The notes beneath the pieces were generated by a model that worked only from the letters and a program-made list of their open reading frames with translations, did not search any database and was not told the origin of the DNA. Shown in pieces: positions 6,457 to 14,268 of a stretch of 19,822 bases of DNA. Both the position numbers and the translations under genes were made by a program. How positions within the stretch are numbered: the first letter of the stretch is position 1; each line of letters begins with the position of its first letter. Origin of the DNA: Actinomycetota bacterium (GTDB lineage: Bacteria > Actinomycetota > Thermoleophilia > Solirubrobacterales > 70-9); NCBI GenBank assembly GCA_005884985.1, contig VAYK01000101.1, positions 1 through 19,822 on the forward strand, given 5' to 3'.

Positions 6457-6927
6457 TCAGTCGGAGTTGCCCGCCAGCGCCATGGCGCTCGAGGCCACCT
6501 CGATCCCCGGAGCGCCCGCCATCGTGCCCTCGCCGCTAACCTGCCAGCTACGGAGTGCCACCACCGGCCGCCCAAGCCGCCGCGCGAACGCCATTTCCGC
6601 CAGGGTCCCCCACTCGCCGCCGATCGCGATCACGGCGTCAGCGGAGGCCACCACCGCAAGGTTGCGCGCGTGGCCGATCCCGGTCGCCACCACGTGAGTG
6701 ACATGCGGGTTGGCCTCGCCCGGGTCCTCACCGGGCAGGATTCCGATCACCTCGCCATCGACCCCGTGAGCTCCCCGGGCCGCCGCCTCCATCACCCCGC
6801 CCAGCCCGCCGCAGACGACGATCGCTCTGGCTTCAGCGAGCCGGCGTCCCACCGTCTCGGCCAGCGGCTCCAGCACCTCGTTCGCGGTGCCCTTGCCGAT
6901 TACCGCCACCTGAAGCTTCCGACTCAA
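6457..6927 (-). CDS. TIGR00725 / LOG-family nucleotide-binding protein
   Basis: This 156-aa protein has the Rossmann-like fold of the SLOG/LOG superfamily. GGLGGVMEAAARGA (40-53) and GGEWGTLAE (103-111) correspond to the two glycine-rich signature loops. The second is a variant of the PGGxGTxxE motif of LOG cytokinin-activating phosphoribohydrolases. The TIGR00725 subgroup is of unknown function; binding of a nucleotide or sugar-phosphate ligand is inferred from the fold. I use the TTG at 6927, which overlaps the helicase stop codon (TTGA), a classic coupled junction. A GTG at 6909 is an alternative start. It is the last gene of the folP-like/helicase operon, 42 bases before tRNA-Phe. Confidence 0.8.
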   Translation of the reverse strand: MSRKLQVAVIGKGTANEVLEPLAETVGRRLAEARAIVVCGGLGGVMEAAARGAHGVDGEVIGILPGEDPGEANPHVTHVVATGIGHARNLAVVASADAVIAIGGEWGTLAEMAFARRLGRPVVALRSWQVSGEGTMAGAPGIEVASSAMALAGNSD

Positions 6928-9284
6928 GGCTGCCGCTCGCTGTCGGCCGTCTGCTCGCTGATCTTCTCCGTGCTGCCTGCTCGCGCCAGCATCCCGGTCA
7001 TCAGCTCCAGCGCCCCCTGCTTGTGCAGCGGCTCGTTGAGGTTGCCGCACTTCGGGCTCTGCACACACGACGGACAGCCGTCGGCGCAGGGGCACTCGCC
7101 GATCAGCTTCGCGGCGTCGGCGACCAGGCGCTCGAACAGCTCGAAGCCACGCCGCGCGATTCCCACCCCCCCGGGATGGCCGTCGTAGATGAAGATGGTG
7201 GGCCGGCCGGTCTGGAAGTGCACGTTGGTCGACAGGCCGCCGATGTCCCAGCGGTCGCACATCGCCAGCAGCGGCAGCACCGCGATCTGGCCGTGCTCGG
7301 TGGCGTGTAGCGCGCCCAGCAGGACCTCGGGCGGAAGCGACGCCGGGCCGACGAGCTCGTCGCCGAGCACGTACCAGAGCGCCTGCGTCGGGAAGTTGGT
7401 CTCCGGCAGGTCGAGCCCCACCCTGTCGATCACCTGGTGATCGGAGAGCCGCTTGCGCTGGAAGGCCATCACCTGCTCGGTGACCGACACCTCTCCGAAG
7501 AACAACTCGATGCCCATCCCACCACCGACGGGATCGTCCCTCTTGGCGACGATCCGCTCTATGTACACCTCCGTCTCCTTCTTCGGCTGCGTGTACCAGT
7601 CGCCGTCGAAGCGGTCGACCACCGCGCGCCGCGCCTCGATGTCGAGCTCGCGCACCTCGTAGGAGCGCCCCAGGTGCAGGTAGACAGCGCCGGGATGGAC
7701 AGTGGTGAACGCCCGCTCGGCCTCAACCGCTCCCAAGAGCTCGCCGGAGCCGCGCTCGACGATCGCCACCGAGTCCGGCGAGGCCGAGCGCAGCGAGATG
7801 TCGCCCGCCGGGAAGCGGGGACCGCGCGGCAGGTAGCGTTCGTCGCGACCGCGCCGCAGCTCGCCGATCGCGACCAGGGTGTCGGCTCGTTCCCGCCACC
7901 GCTCCCCGAAGACCTCAGCGTCGGCATCGGACAGCGGCACCTCGTAGGCGGCGGCGAGCAGGTGCGCGAGCTGGATCCGCTCGTTCTCGTGATCCAGGAT
8001 CGCCGCCTCCACCGGTCGCTCGAGGAACTCCTCCGGGTGGCGGCAGAAGAACTGGTCGAGGGCGTCCTCGCCGGCGATGTAGAGGGCGAGACCCTCGCTC
8101 CGCCTCCCCGCCCGGCCCCACATCTGTCGCAGGCTCGCGACCGTGCCCGGGAAGGTGACGCAGATGGCCGCGTCGAGCTCGCCGATGTCGATGCCCAGCT
8201 CGAGTGCGTCGGTGGCGACGACCGCGAGCAGCTCGCCGCCCGCCAGGCGAGCCTCGATCTCGCGGCGCTGCTGTGGCGTGTAGCCCGCCCGGTAGGGGGC
8301 AATGCGCTCCGCGAGCTGTGGCCGGCCCAGCTCCTCGAGCCTCATGCGGGTAAACCGCTGGATGAGCTCGATCCCGCGGCGGCTGCGCAAGAAGCAGATT
8401 GTCCGCACCCCCTCGCCGACCAGGTCGGCGAGCAGCTCGGCTGCCTCGGAGAGGACCGAGCGCCGGGTCATCGACTTCGGGTCGATCACCGGCGGGTTCC
8501 ACAACCCGATCCGCCGGCGGGCGCGCGGAGCGCCGTCGGAGTCCACCAGACGGAAGGGCTCGCCGACCAGCCGCTCGGCGAGCTCCACCGGGTTGGCGAT
8601 CGTGGCCGAGGCGAGGATGAACCTCGGGCTCGCGCCGTAGAGGCCCGTGACCCGGCGCAGCCGGCGCAGCACGTTGGCGACGTGCGATCCGAACACGCCC
8701 CGGTAGGTGTGGGCCTCATCCACGACTACCCAGCCGAGGCCGGCGAGAAAGTCCCCCCAGTTCTTGTGGTGAGGCAGGATGCCGACATGGAGCATGTCGG
8801 GGTTGGTGAGGATCAGGTTGGAGCGACGCCGGATCTGCGGGCGATCATCGCGTGGGGTATCGCCGTCGTAGATCGCGTGGCTAAGCTGCGGCAGGCCCAG
8901 CGCCGACAGCTTTCTCGCCTGGTCCTGGGCGAGGGCCTTGGTGGGGTAGAGATACAGGGCCCGGCGCCCGTCGTTCCGGACGAGCTCGTCGAGGACCGGG
9001 AGGTTGAAGCACAGCGACTTGCCCGACGCGGTCCCGCTGGTAACGATCGCGTTGCCGACAGCGGCCGCCTCCAGCGCCTCGAGTTGGTGTGAGTACAGCG
9101 CCTCGATCCCGCTCGCAGGAAGTGCTGCCGCCAATTGGGGCGCGAGCGAAGCGGGGATCTCGACCCTGTCGGCCATTCGCGCTGCCTCGACGCTCTCGGC
9201 GACGAGGCGGGCGTCAGCGCCCCCGGGCTCGATCGCACGCTCCCAGCCGGTGGCGGCCGCGACGCCGGGGGCGGCGCTATCCAT
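6924..9284 (-). CDS. DEAH-box helicase of the MrfA/YprA type with C-terminal DUF1998 cysteine cluster
   Basis: This 786-aa superfamily 2 helicase shows motif I TSGTASGKS (82-90), motif Ia YPTKALAQDQ (113-122), DEAH (189-192) and motif III SATIANP (226-232). Helicase C-terminal motifs TDALELGIDIG and QMWGRAGR follow. After the two RecA-like domains comes a long YprA-type region. Near the end is a cluster of five cysteines (about residues 731-746), as in DUF1998, which in Bacillus MrfA belongs to a helicase acting in mitomycin damage repair. A 3'-5' DNA helicase role in repair is inferred from the family. The ATG at 9284 overlaps the stop of the upstream dihydropteroate synthase gene by eight bases. 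An open frame continues upstream to 9755, but that part is a shadow of the folP-like gene. Confidence 0.9.
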   Translation of the reverse strand: MDSAAPGVAAATGWERAIEPGGADARLVAESVEAARMADRVEIPASLAPQLAAALPASGIEALYSHQLEALEAAAVGNAIVTSGTASGKSLCFNLPVLDELVRNDGRRALYLYPTKALAQDQARKLSALGLPQLSHAIYDGDTPRDDRPQIRRRSNLILTNPDMLHVGILPHHKNWGDFLAGLGWVVVDEAHTYRGVFGSHVANVLRRLRRVTGLYGASPRFILASATIANPVELAERLVGEPFRLVDSDGAPRARRRIGLWNPPVIDPKSMTRRSVLSEAAELLADLVGEGVRTICFLRSRRGIELIQRFTRMRLEELGRPQLAERIAPYRAGYTPQQRREIEARLAGGELLAVVATDALELGIDIGELDAAICVTFPGTVASLRQMWGRAGRRSEGLALYIAGEDALDQFFCRHPEEFLERPVEAAILDHENERIQLAHLLAAAYEVPLSDADAEVFGERWRERADTLVAIGELRRGRDERYLPRGPRFPAGDISLRSASPDSVAIVERGSGELLGAVEAERAFTTVHPGAVYLHLGRSYEVRELDIEARRAVVDRFDGDWYTQPKKETEVYIERIVAKRDDPVGGGMGIELFFGEVSVTEQVMAFQRKRLSDHQVIDRVGLDLPETNFPTQALWYVLGDELVGPASLPPEVLLGALHATEHGQIAVLPLLAMCDRWDIGGLSTNVHFQTGRPTIFIYDGHPGGVGIARRGFELFERLVADAAKLIGECPCADGCPSCVQSPKCGNLNEPLHKQGALELMTGMLARAGSTEKISEQTADSERQP

Positions 9285-10161
9285 TCGCGGTGGGCAGGGG
9301 TCGGCCGGTCGCTGCCCCGCGGCTGCCGCCGATCGCGGCTGCCGTGTGCAGCGCGTCCAGTGCGCTTCGGTCGTGCAGCCGCACGATCTCGGCGCCACCG
9401 GCGACGGCCAGCGCCGTCGCCGCGGCGGTCGCCCACTCCCGCTCTGCGGCGGCGGCTCGACCCTGCCAGGAGCCTGCCAGCACCGCGCCGAGGAAGTCCT
9501 TGCGGGAGAGGCCCACGAACAGGGGGCGGCCGAGCTCGCGCAGCTCGCCGAGGCGCCGCAGGATCTCGAGGTCGTCGTCGACCGAGAGGTCGAAGTCCAG
9601 GCCCGGGTCGAGCGCGATCTGCTCCTCGGCGATGCCGCGGCCGAGCGCAGACTGGATCCGCTCGCCGAACCAGCCCACCAGGTGGGCGATGGGGTCCCGG
9701 TGACTGCGGGGCTCTCGATCGGCGCGCGGTGGCCCCTCGATGTGCATGAGCACATAGCCGCAGCCCCGCTCGGCCACCAGGTCGAGCATCTCGGGGTCGG
9801 TGCCGCCCGAGATGTCGTTGATCGCCGCGGCGCCGGCGTCGAGGGCGCGGCTCGCGACCTCGACCTGGAAGGTGTCCGCGGTCACCGGCACGCCAGCGCG
9901 CCGGGCCAGCTGCTCGACCGCGGGGACAAGCCGCGCTGCCTCCTCGTCGACCGAGACCGCCGGTCCGCTGCGGGCCGGCACGGCACCAACGTCGAGCAGG
10001 TCAAACCCCGCCTCGGCCAGCGCCAAACCGTCCCCGACGGCGCGCTCCGGAGTCTCGCTCCGCGCTCCCTCGAAGAAGGAATCGTCGGTGACGTTGACGA
10101 TCCCGGCCGCCAGCGGCGGCGGGAACTCGAGCAGGCGGTCAATGAGGCGCCAAGTCGACAT
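9277..10161 (-). CDS. folP: Dihydropteroate synthase-like protein, divergent (DHPS family)
   Basis: This 294-aa TIM-barrel protein belongs to the pterin-binding family; canonical members join pABA to the pterin pyrophosphate in folate synthesis. Key residues are in place: N23 (GIVNVT), D96 (ADTF), N115 (INDISGG), D185 (DPG), K221 (LSRK), and R261/H263 (VRLHD). Two loops differ: NVT-PDSF is NVT-DDSF, and the STRPG loop is replaced by PARSG (62-66). The DPGIGFGK stretch is also altered to DPGLDFDL. The ATG at 10161 follows a -10 box by eight bases, suggesting a leaderless mRNA. No other folate gene is nearby; the neighbours are a repair helicase and a LOG protein. It is probably DHPS, but a diverged paralogue is possible, so the gene symbol is tentative. 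Confidence 0.8.
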   Translation of the reverse strand: MSTWRLIDRLLEFPPPLAAGIVNVTDDSFFEGARSETPERAVGDGLALAEAGFDLLDVGAVPARSGPAVSVDEEAARLVPAVEQLARRAGVPVTADTFQVEVASRALDAGAAAINDISGGTDPEMLDLVAERGCGYVLMHIEGPPRADREPRSHRDPIAHLVGWFGERIQSALGRGIAEEQIALDPGLDFDLSVDDDLEILRRLGELRELGRPLFVGLSRKDFLGAVLAGSWQGRAAAAEREWATAAATALAVAGGAEIVRLHDRSALDALHTAAAIGGSRGAATGRPLPTANG

Positions 10162-10169
10162 CGGCGACT

Positions 10170-10175
10170 AACGTA
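10170..10175 (-). promoter_or_regulatory. -10 box of the folP-like operon (leaderless)
   Basis: TACGTT on the minus strand is followed by eight bases and then the ATG of the folP-like gene, placing transcription start at the start codon. Confidence 0.5.
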
Positions 10176-10192
10176 GCGCGGCTGACCCTGTG

Positions 10193-10198
10193 TACCGT
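10193..10198 (+). promoter_or_regulatory. -10 box of the HAD-IIB phosphatase gene (leaderless)
   Basis: TACCGT is followed by eight bases and then GTG at 10207. There is no Shine-Dalgarno sequence, which supports a leaderless start. Confidence 0.45.
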
Positions 10199-10206
10199 TG
10201 CGCCGC

Positions 10207-11022
10207 GTGCCGCTGCGCTGCGTCTACACCGATCTCGACGGCACCCTGCTCGGCTACCGCGGGTCGCTGTTCCGCGACGCCGAGGGAGGCTTCTCGCTCC
10301 AGCAGGCGAGGGCGCTTGAGGCCTGCCACCGCGCCGAAGTCGAGGTGGTGATCATGTCGGGCCGGCGCGAAGCCCAGGTGGCGGCCGACGCGCGTCTGCT
10401 CGCCCAGTCCTCCTACATCTACGAGGCGGGCTGTGGCGTGGTGATCGACGGCGAGCGGACCCTGTTGACCGGCGATTGGGCGCCCGACGAGGAGGGGACG
10501 CCGGCGGAGAAGATGCTCGCCGCGGGCATTCCGGACCTCCTCTTCGAGCGCTTTCCGGGACGGCTCGAATGGCACGGCCCCTGGCACGTCGACCGCGTGC
10601 TCTCGCATCTGTTCCGCGGCCGCATCGACGTCGCTGCGGCCAACGCGCTGCTCGCGGAGCAGGGCCACGACGATCTGCGCTTTCTCGACAACGGGGCGAT
10701 CGTGCGGCGCATGGAGGGGCTGGACGGGCCCGCCCACGCCTACCACCTGGTGCCCGGCGGCGCGAGCAAGGCGAAGGCAGTTGCCTTCCACACGCGGGCG
10801 CGCGGCTACCCGCCGGACCAGTGCATCGGGGTCGGCGACTCGCTCGAGGACCTGGACGCGGCCGAGGCCGTGGGGCGCTTTTTCGTGGTCGCCAACGGTC
10901 CCGAGCGCGATCCGGGGCTGCGCGAGGCGATTGGCGGTCGGGCCAATGTCACGGTCACCGAGGGCCGCAACGGCGAGGGCGTGTACGAGGCGGTGGTCTC
11001 GACCCTCGCCGAGAGGCGCTAG
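10207..11022 (+). CDS. HAD-IIB phosphatase, mannosyl-3-phosphoglycerate phosphatase-like
   Basis: This 271-aa cytosolic phosphatase carries motif I DLDGTLL (D9 nucleophile, D11), motif II IMSGR, motif III lysine in GGASKAKAV, and motif IV GVGDSLEDLDAAE. The size and the cap between motifs II and III fit HAD subfamily IIB (Cof, sucrose-phosphate and mannosyl-3-phosphoglycerate phosphatases). The MPGP label rests on general resemblance; no glycosyltransferase partner such as MPG synthase is nearby, so the substrate remains open. I start at GTG 10207, eight bases after a TACCGT -10 box. A TTG at 10198 would add three residues but overlaps that box. It is divergent from the folP-like operon, with 45 bases between the two start codons. 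Confidence 0.82.
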   Translation: MPLRCVYTDLDGTLLGYRGSLFRDAEGGFSLQQARALEACHRAEVEVVIMSGRREAQVAADARLLAQSSYIYEAGCGVVIDGERTLLTGDWAPDEEGTPAEKMLAAGIPDLLFERFPGRLEWHGPWHVDRVLSHLFRGRIDVAAANALLAEQGHDDLRFLDNGAIVRRMEGLDGPAHAYHLVPGGASKAKAVAFHTRARGYPPDQCIGVGDSLEDLDAAEAVGRFFVVANGPERDPGLREAIGGRANVTVTEGRNGEGVYEAVVSTLAERR

Positions 11023-11034
11023 TGGGGACCACTA

Positions 11035-11838
11035 CTAGTCGCGGCGCGGGGCCGCGGTCGCACCGCGGATGCGACGGAGTAGGGCGTCGGTGAGCCGCGG
11101 GGCGACGCTGTTCAGTCCGAGCAGTCGGACCACGCCCGGGATGTAGACGGCGCGCGAGTCCTCATCTACGGCCTCGATGATCGCCTCGGCCACCTCCTGA
11201 GGCGGCAGCTCTTGCTCGTTCTCCCGCCAGTCCGGGAGCAGGTCGCGCTCGTGAGCGTGAAGGCCGGTCTCGACCTCGCCGGGGAACGCGGTGGTGACCG
11301 AGACCCCGGTGCCTGAGAGCTCGTGCCGGAGCGCCTCTGCAAAGCCGCGGTCGGCCGCCTTGGTGGCGCCGTAGACGGCGGCCCCGGGGAAGGCGCGAAT
11401 ACCCGCCCCCGAGGACAAGATCACGAGGTGGCCGCGCGCCCGGTCGAGCATGTGGGGGAGTGCCGCACCGATCGTGTAGATCGTGCCGAGGACGTTGATC
11501 AGCACCATCTCCTCGGCCCGCTCGAGGTCGGTGTCGACGAATGGACCGTAATGCGCGACTCCGGCGTTGGCGACCGCCAGGTCGAGCCCTTCGGCCCGCT
11601 TCACAAAACGGTCGATGGCGCGCTCAACCTGGCCTCGCTTGGCAACGTCGGCGACCAGTGCCAGGTGCGGGCCGGCGGGGCTCTCGGGGAGTTGCGGGAT
11701 GAGCTCCTCGATTCGCTCTTTGCCGCGGGCCATGAGCCCGAGCCGCGCCCCCCGCGATGCCAGCGCCAGGCACAGGGCGCGGCCGATACCGCGCGACGCG
11801 CCGGTGACAATCGCCCTCGTGCCCGGCTCGATCCGCAC
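11035..11838 (-). CDS. Short-chain dehydrogenase/reductase (SDR)
   Basis: This 267-aa classical SDR is NAD(P)-dependent. TGASRGIG (12-19) is the cofactor-binding motif, NAG (91-93) the structural motif, N115 a catalytic-tetrad candidate, S143 and Y156-x-x-x-K160 (YGATK) the catalytic residues. R16 after the glycine motif, together with R38, leans towards NADP(H). The substrate is unknown; the C-terminal part (after about 190) resembles the membrane-associated SDRs often annotated as acyl-CoA or fatty aldehyde reductases, but this is weak. The start is GTG at 11838 with a purine-rich GAGAGGA about nine bases upstream. It converges with the HAD-IIB gene (12 bases apart) and is divergent from the DtxR-type regulator. 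Confidence 0.88.
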   Translation of the reverse strand: MRIEPGTRAIVTGASRGIGRALCLALASRGARLGLMARGKERIEELIPQLPESPAGPHLALVADVAKRGQVERAIDRFVKRAEGLDLAVANAGVAHYGPFVDTDLERAEEMVLINVLGTIYTIGAALPHMLDRARGHLVILSSGAGIRAFPGAAVYGATKAADRGFAEALRHELSGTGVSVTTAFPGEVETGLHAHERDLLPDWRENEQELPPQEVAEAIIEAVDEDSRAVYIPGVVRLLGLNSVAPRLTDALLRRIRGATAAPRRD

Positions 11839-11898
11839 GGCCCCATCCTCTCATGCGGAAGCTCGCTCTCGCCACGGCTGATGATTGGTGGTGACGTC

Positions 11899-11904
11899 TA
11901 GTAT
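11899..11904 (+). promoter_or_regulatory. -10 box of the DtxR-type regulator gene (leaderless)
   Basis: TAGTAT lies seven bases before GTG 11912. The GGGAGG directly touching the GTG is too close to act as a normal ribosome-binding site, so a leaderless start is more likely. Confidence 0.5.
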
Positions 11905-11911
11905 CGGGAGG

Positions 11912-12625
11912 GTGACGCAGGAGCACGCCACGGTTGCCGAGGAGGAGTACCTCCAGAGCATGTTCTGGCTCGAGGAGGCCGGGCTGCCGATCACCGGCGC
12001 CAACATCGCCCGCGCCATGCGGCTCTCCGCCCCGACCGTGCACGAGATGATCGGCCGCTTGGAGCAGGACGGCTACGTGGATCGCCGCGCCGACAAGTCG
12101 CTCGCGTTCACATCGGACGGGCGCGAGCGCGCCCAGGCGATTGTCCGACGCCACCGCCTGATCGAACGCTTCCTGACCGACGTCCTCGGCGTCCCGTGGG
12201 ACGAGGTCCATGAGGAGGCGGAGCGGCTCGAGCACGCGATGTCGCCGGTGCTCGAGGAGCGGATGCTGGCGGCGATCGGCGATGCCAAGACCTGCCCGCA
12301 CGGCCACCCCTTGGTCGAAGGGGCGCGCGAACAGGGGGCGCTTTTGGCCGACGTCGAGCAGGGCGCGAGCGTGCACGTTCTCCGGTTCGAGAACGAGGCC
12401 GAGGAACTGCTGCACTACCTGAAGCAGGCGGGGCTGCGGCCGGGACTGGATGGCACGCTTGCGGCCTCCGGCGAGAACGAGGTGGTCGTCTCCTCCGATG
12501 ACGGGCGCCACGTGGTCTCGCGCAGCGTCGCGGAGACCGTTTCAGTCCGCGCCGAACCTGCGCCGCCGCCGCGCCCGCCACTGCCGGACCAGCTCGAGTT
12601 CAGCTCCGACCGCTACGGAAGGTAG
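11912..12625 (+). CDS. DtxR/MntR-family metal-dependent transcriptional regulator
   Basis: This 237-aa protein has an N-terminal winged helix (about 8-65; recognition helix near SAPTVHEMIGRLEQDGYV), a dimerisation and metal-binding domain (66-140), and a FeoA/SH3-like C-terminal domain (about 141-212). Likely metal ligands are H81 and E85 (RRHRLIERFL), E101/E105/H108 (HEEAERLEHAM), and C128/H130 in TCPHG. The family represses iron or manganese genes when the metal is bound; iron versus manganese cannot be decided here. A Pro/Ala-rich tail (about 214-226) is unusual. I start at GTG 11912; an in-frame TTG at 11885 would overlap the -10 box. The divergent SDR gene may share its control, but I see no clear 19-bp palindromic DtxR box between them. 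Confidence 0.9.
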   Translation: MTQEHATVAEEEYLQSMFWLEEAGLPITGANIARAMRLSAPTVHEMIGRLEQDGYVDRRADKSLAFTSDGRERAQAIVRRHRLIERFLTDVLGVPWDEVHEEAERLEHAMSPVLEERMLAAIGDAKTCPHGHPLVEGAREQGALLADVEQGASVHVLRFENEAEELLHYLKQAGLRPGLDGTLAASGENEVVVSSDDGRHVVSRSVAETVSVRAEPAPPPRPPLPDQLEFSSDRYGR

Positions 12626-12672
12626 GGGACTACCCGCCGAGGAGCCGAAGGCGACTGGTCGTGCGGTTTGTT

Positions 12673-12870
12673 CTAGAGCTCGCCGCAGATCTGTCGCAGG
12701 CGGCGGTAGAGCGCTTGGTCTTGGGGACGCATCGCGTACTCCCGACGCCTCACCGAGGCCTCGTGCTCCCGAACGGCCGACGCCAGGGCGGAGAAGCGCC
12801 GCTCGGCGACGTTGCGCTCACTCACCGGATCGAGCTTCCGCGTGCCCTCGACCATCGTGATCGGTGTCAT
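12673..12870 (-). CDS. Small hypothetical protein, 65 aa
   Basis: The frame shows the strong G/C third-position bias of the neighbouring genes, a good ATG and a TAG stop, and an AGGAG about 13 bases upstream. The ATG at 12855 is an alternative start. The product is charged and helical, rich in Arg and Glu, with the middle (about 18-45) predicted as one long helix and no cysteine pair or membrane segment. I recognise no family. It stands alone on the minus strand, converging with the DtxR-type gene. A DNA- or RNA-binding or structural role is possible, but nothing shows it. Confidence 0.6.
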   Translation of the reverse strand: MTPITMVEGTRKLDPVSERNVAERRFSALASAVREHEASVRRREYAMRPQDQALYRRLRQICGEL

Positions 12871-13013
12871 CTCGGGGCCAATCTCCTGAACTTGCGGGAC
12901 TTTGCGACCGGTGGCTAGCCGGTCCGCGCGACCCTACCGGCGCTTTCTTACGGGCATGTAACGGCGCCGTAAAAGTTGCAGGCGGATCGAGGGGGCTCGG
13001 AGCCGATCAGCGA

Positions 13014-14117
13014 TCAGGCGGGGCTCGCGGTCCGCAGCCTCTCCAGCGCCGTCGCGATTCGCTCGACGCCCTCCCCGATCTGCTCGGCCGGCACGCTGGC
13101 GAACGAGAGGCGGAGGCTGGATCGTCCGCCGTCGAGCATGAAGTCGCGGCCGGAGATGAACGCCACCCGCTCCTCGAGCGCGGCGGCCAGCAGGTCCTCG
13201 CAGTCCACGTCGTCGTTCAGCGTCAGCCACAGGAAGTAGCCGCCGCCGGGCACCACGAACTCGGCCTCCGACAGATGTTCCTGCAGGGCGTCGACCAAAG
13301 CGTCACGCCGCTCGCGCAGGGCGCCCTTGACGAAGGCGATGTTGGCCTCGAGGGCTCCGGATCGGCACAGTTCCCAGACGATCGACTCGGCGAGCATGTT
13401 CGGCGAGATGTAGACCTCGTTGGCGCGCTCGGCGAGCTTCGTGATCTCCTGCTCGGGCCCGGCGAGGTAGCCGACCCGGACACCCGGGCTGACTGTCTTC
13501 GAGAACGAGGACGAGTGGATCACCCGGCCCGCTCCGTCGAGCGCCAGCATCGTCGGCGGCGGCTCGCCCTCGAACGGAAGCTCGCGGTAGGGATCGTCCT
13601 CGAAGATCCAGAAGCCGTGCTCCGCGGCGAGCTCGACGAGCCGCTCGCGTTTTGCGACCGAGAGCGTGCAGCCAGCGGGGTTGTGGAAGTTGGGGATCAC
13701 GTGGACGAGCCTTACGGGGCCCCCAACCAAGGCACGCTCAAGCGCCTGCACGTCGATGCCGTCCTCGTCCAGCGGCACGCCGACGCGCTCGGCGCCGAGT
13801 CGCTCCAGGAGGAGCAGCGTGCGGTCGTAGGACGGCTGCTCCACGATCACCCGGTCCCCGGGCGCGATCAGGTGCTGGAACAGCATCGAGCCGGCCTCGA
13901 GCGAGCCGTTGGTGATCATCACCTGGGCCGGATCGACGATGCCGTGTCGCTCGGCGACCCACTCGCACAGCCCCGGGTGCCCGATCCCGGTGCCGTAGGA
14001 GAGGGCTCGCTTCCAGTCGTCGGCAAGCGCGCGCTGCGCGGCTCCCCGCACCGCCTCGACGGGCAGGATGTCGGCGCTCGGAGCGCCGCGGGCGAAGCTG
14101 ATCAGCTCGGCGGCCAT
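13014..14117 (-). CDS. PLP-dependent class I/II aminotransferase (LysN/MocR-type fold I)
   Basis: This 367-aa enzyme transfers amino groups using pyridoxal phosphate. Visible signatures are TNGSLEAG (69-76) in the cofactor phosphate region, the aromatic partner in QPSYDRT, PNFHNPAG (142-149) with N146, EDDPY (173-177) with the pyridine-nitrogen Asp, and SSFSKTVSPGVRVGY (203-217) with K207 as the Schiff-base lysine. The pattern is that of the 2-aminoadipate/LysN and MocR aminotransferase group; there is no N-terminal GntR domain here. The substrate is undetermined. The ATG at 14117 follows a TATACT box by six bases, so the mRNA is probably leaderless. It stands alone, 151 bases from the end of sucD. 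Confidence 0.9.
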   Translation of the reverse strand: MAAELISFARGAPSADILPVEAVRGAAQRALADDWKRALSYGTGIGHPGLCEWVAERHGIVDPAQVMITNGSLEAGSMLFQHLIAPGDRVIVEQPSYDRTLLLLERLGAERVGVPLDEDGIDVQALERALVGGPVRLVHVIPNFHNPAGCTLSVAKRERLVELAAEHGFWIFEDDPYRELPFEGEPPPTMLALDGAGRVIHSSSFSKTVSPGVRVGYLAGPEQEITKLAERANEVYISPNMLAESIVWELCRSGALEANIAFVKGALRERRDALVDALQEHLSEAEFVVPGGGYFLWLTLNDDVDCEDLLAAALEERVAFISGRDFMLDGGRSSLRLSFASVPAEQIGEGVERIATALERLRTASPA

Positions 14118-14123
14118 CGGGCG

Positions 14124-14129
14124 AGTATA
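14124..14129 (-). promoter_or_regulatory. -10 box of the aminotransferase gene (leaderless)
   Basis: TATACT on the minus strand, a near-consensus -10, sits six bases before the ATG at 14117. No Shine-Dalgarno sequence is possible in that space. Confidence 0.55.
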
Positions 14130-14180
14130 GGAGCGACCCTGACCGTCCTAGATACTGACCTGGCATCTCCGCCCAGAACC

Positions 14181-14202
14181 TGGAACCCGTTCGGCGGTTC
14201 CA
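14181..14202. terminator. Hairpin between sucD and the aminotransferase gene
   Basis: TGGAACC (14181-14187) and GGTTCCA (14196-14202) form a perfect 7-bp stem with an 8-base loop, about 67 bases past the sucD stop. It may end the sucCD transcript on the minus strand. There is no U-tract. Confidence 0.4.
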
Positions 14203-14268
14203 CGCTGTGGTGGACGCTGGCGACATCGAAACGGCTCGAGCGGAAGCCCTGAGGTCCGCCGGTCTGGA

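Noticed and set aside
7437..9092. Plus-strand open frame of 551 codons
   Set aside because: Antisense to the DEAH helicase, whose motifs are unmistakable on the other strand; no motif or start signal of its own.
12941..12972. ACGGCGCCGT palindrome and TTACGG/CCGTAA inverted repeat
   Set aside because: Short and GC-biased; could be an operator for the 65-aa gene, but nothing else supports it.
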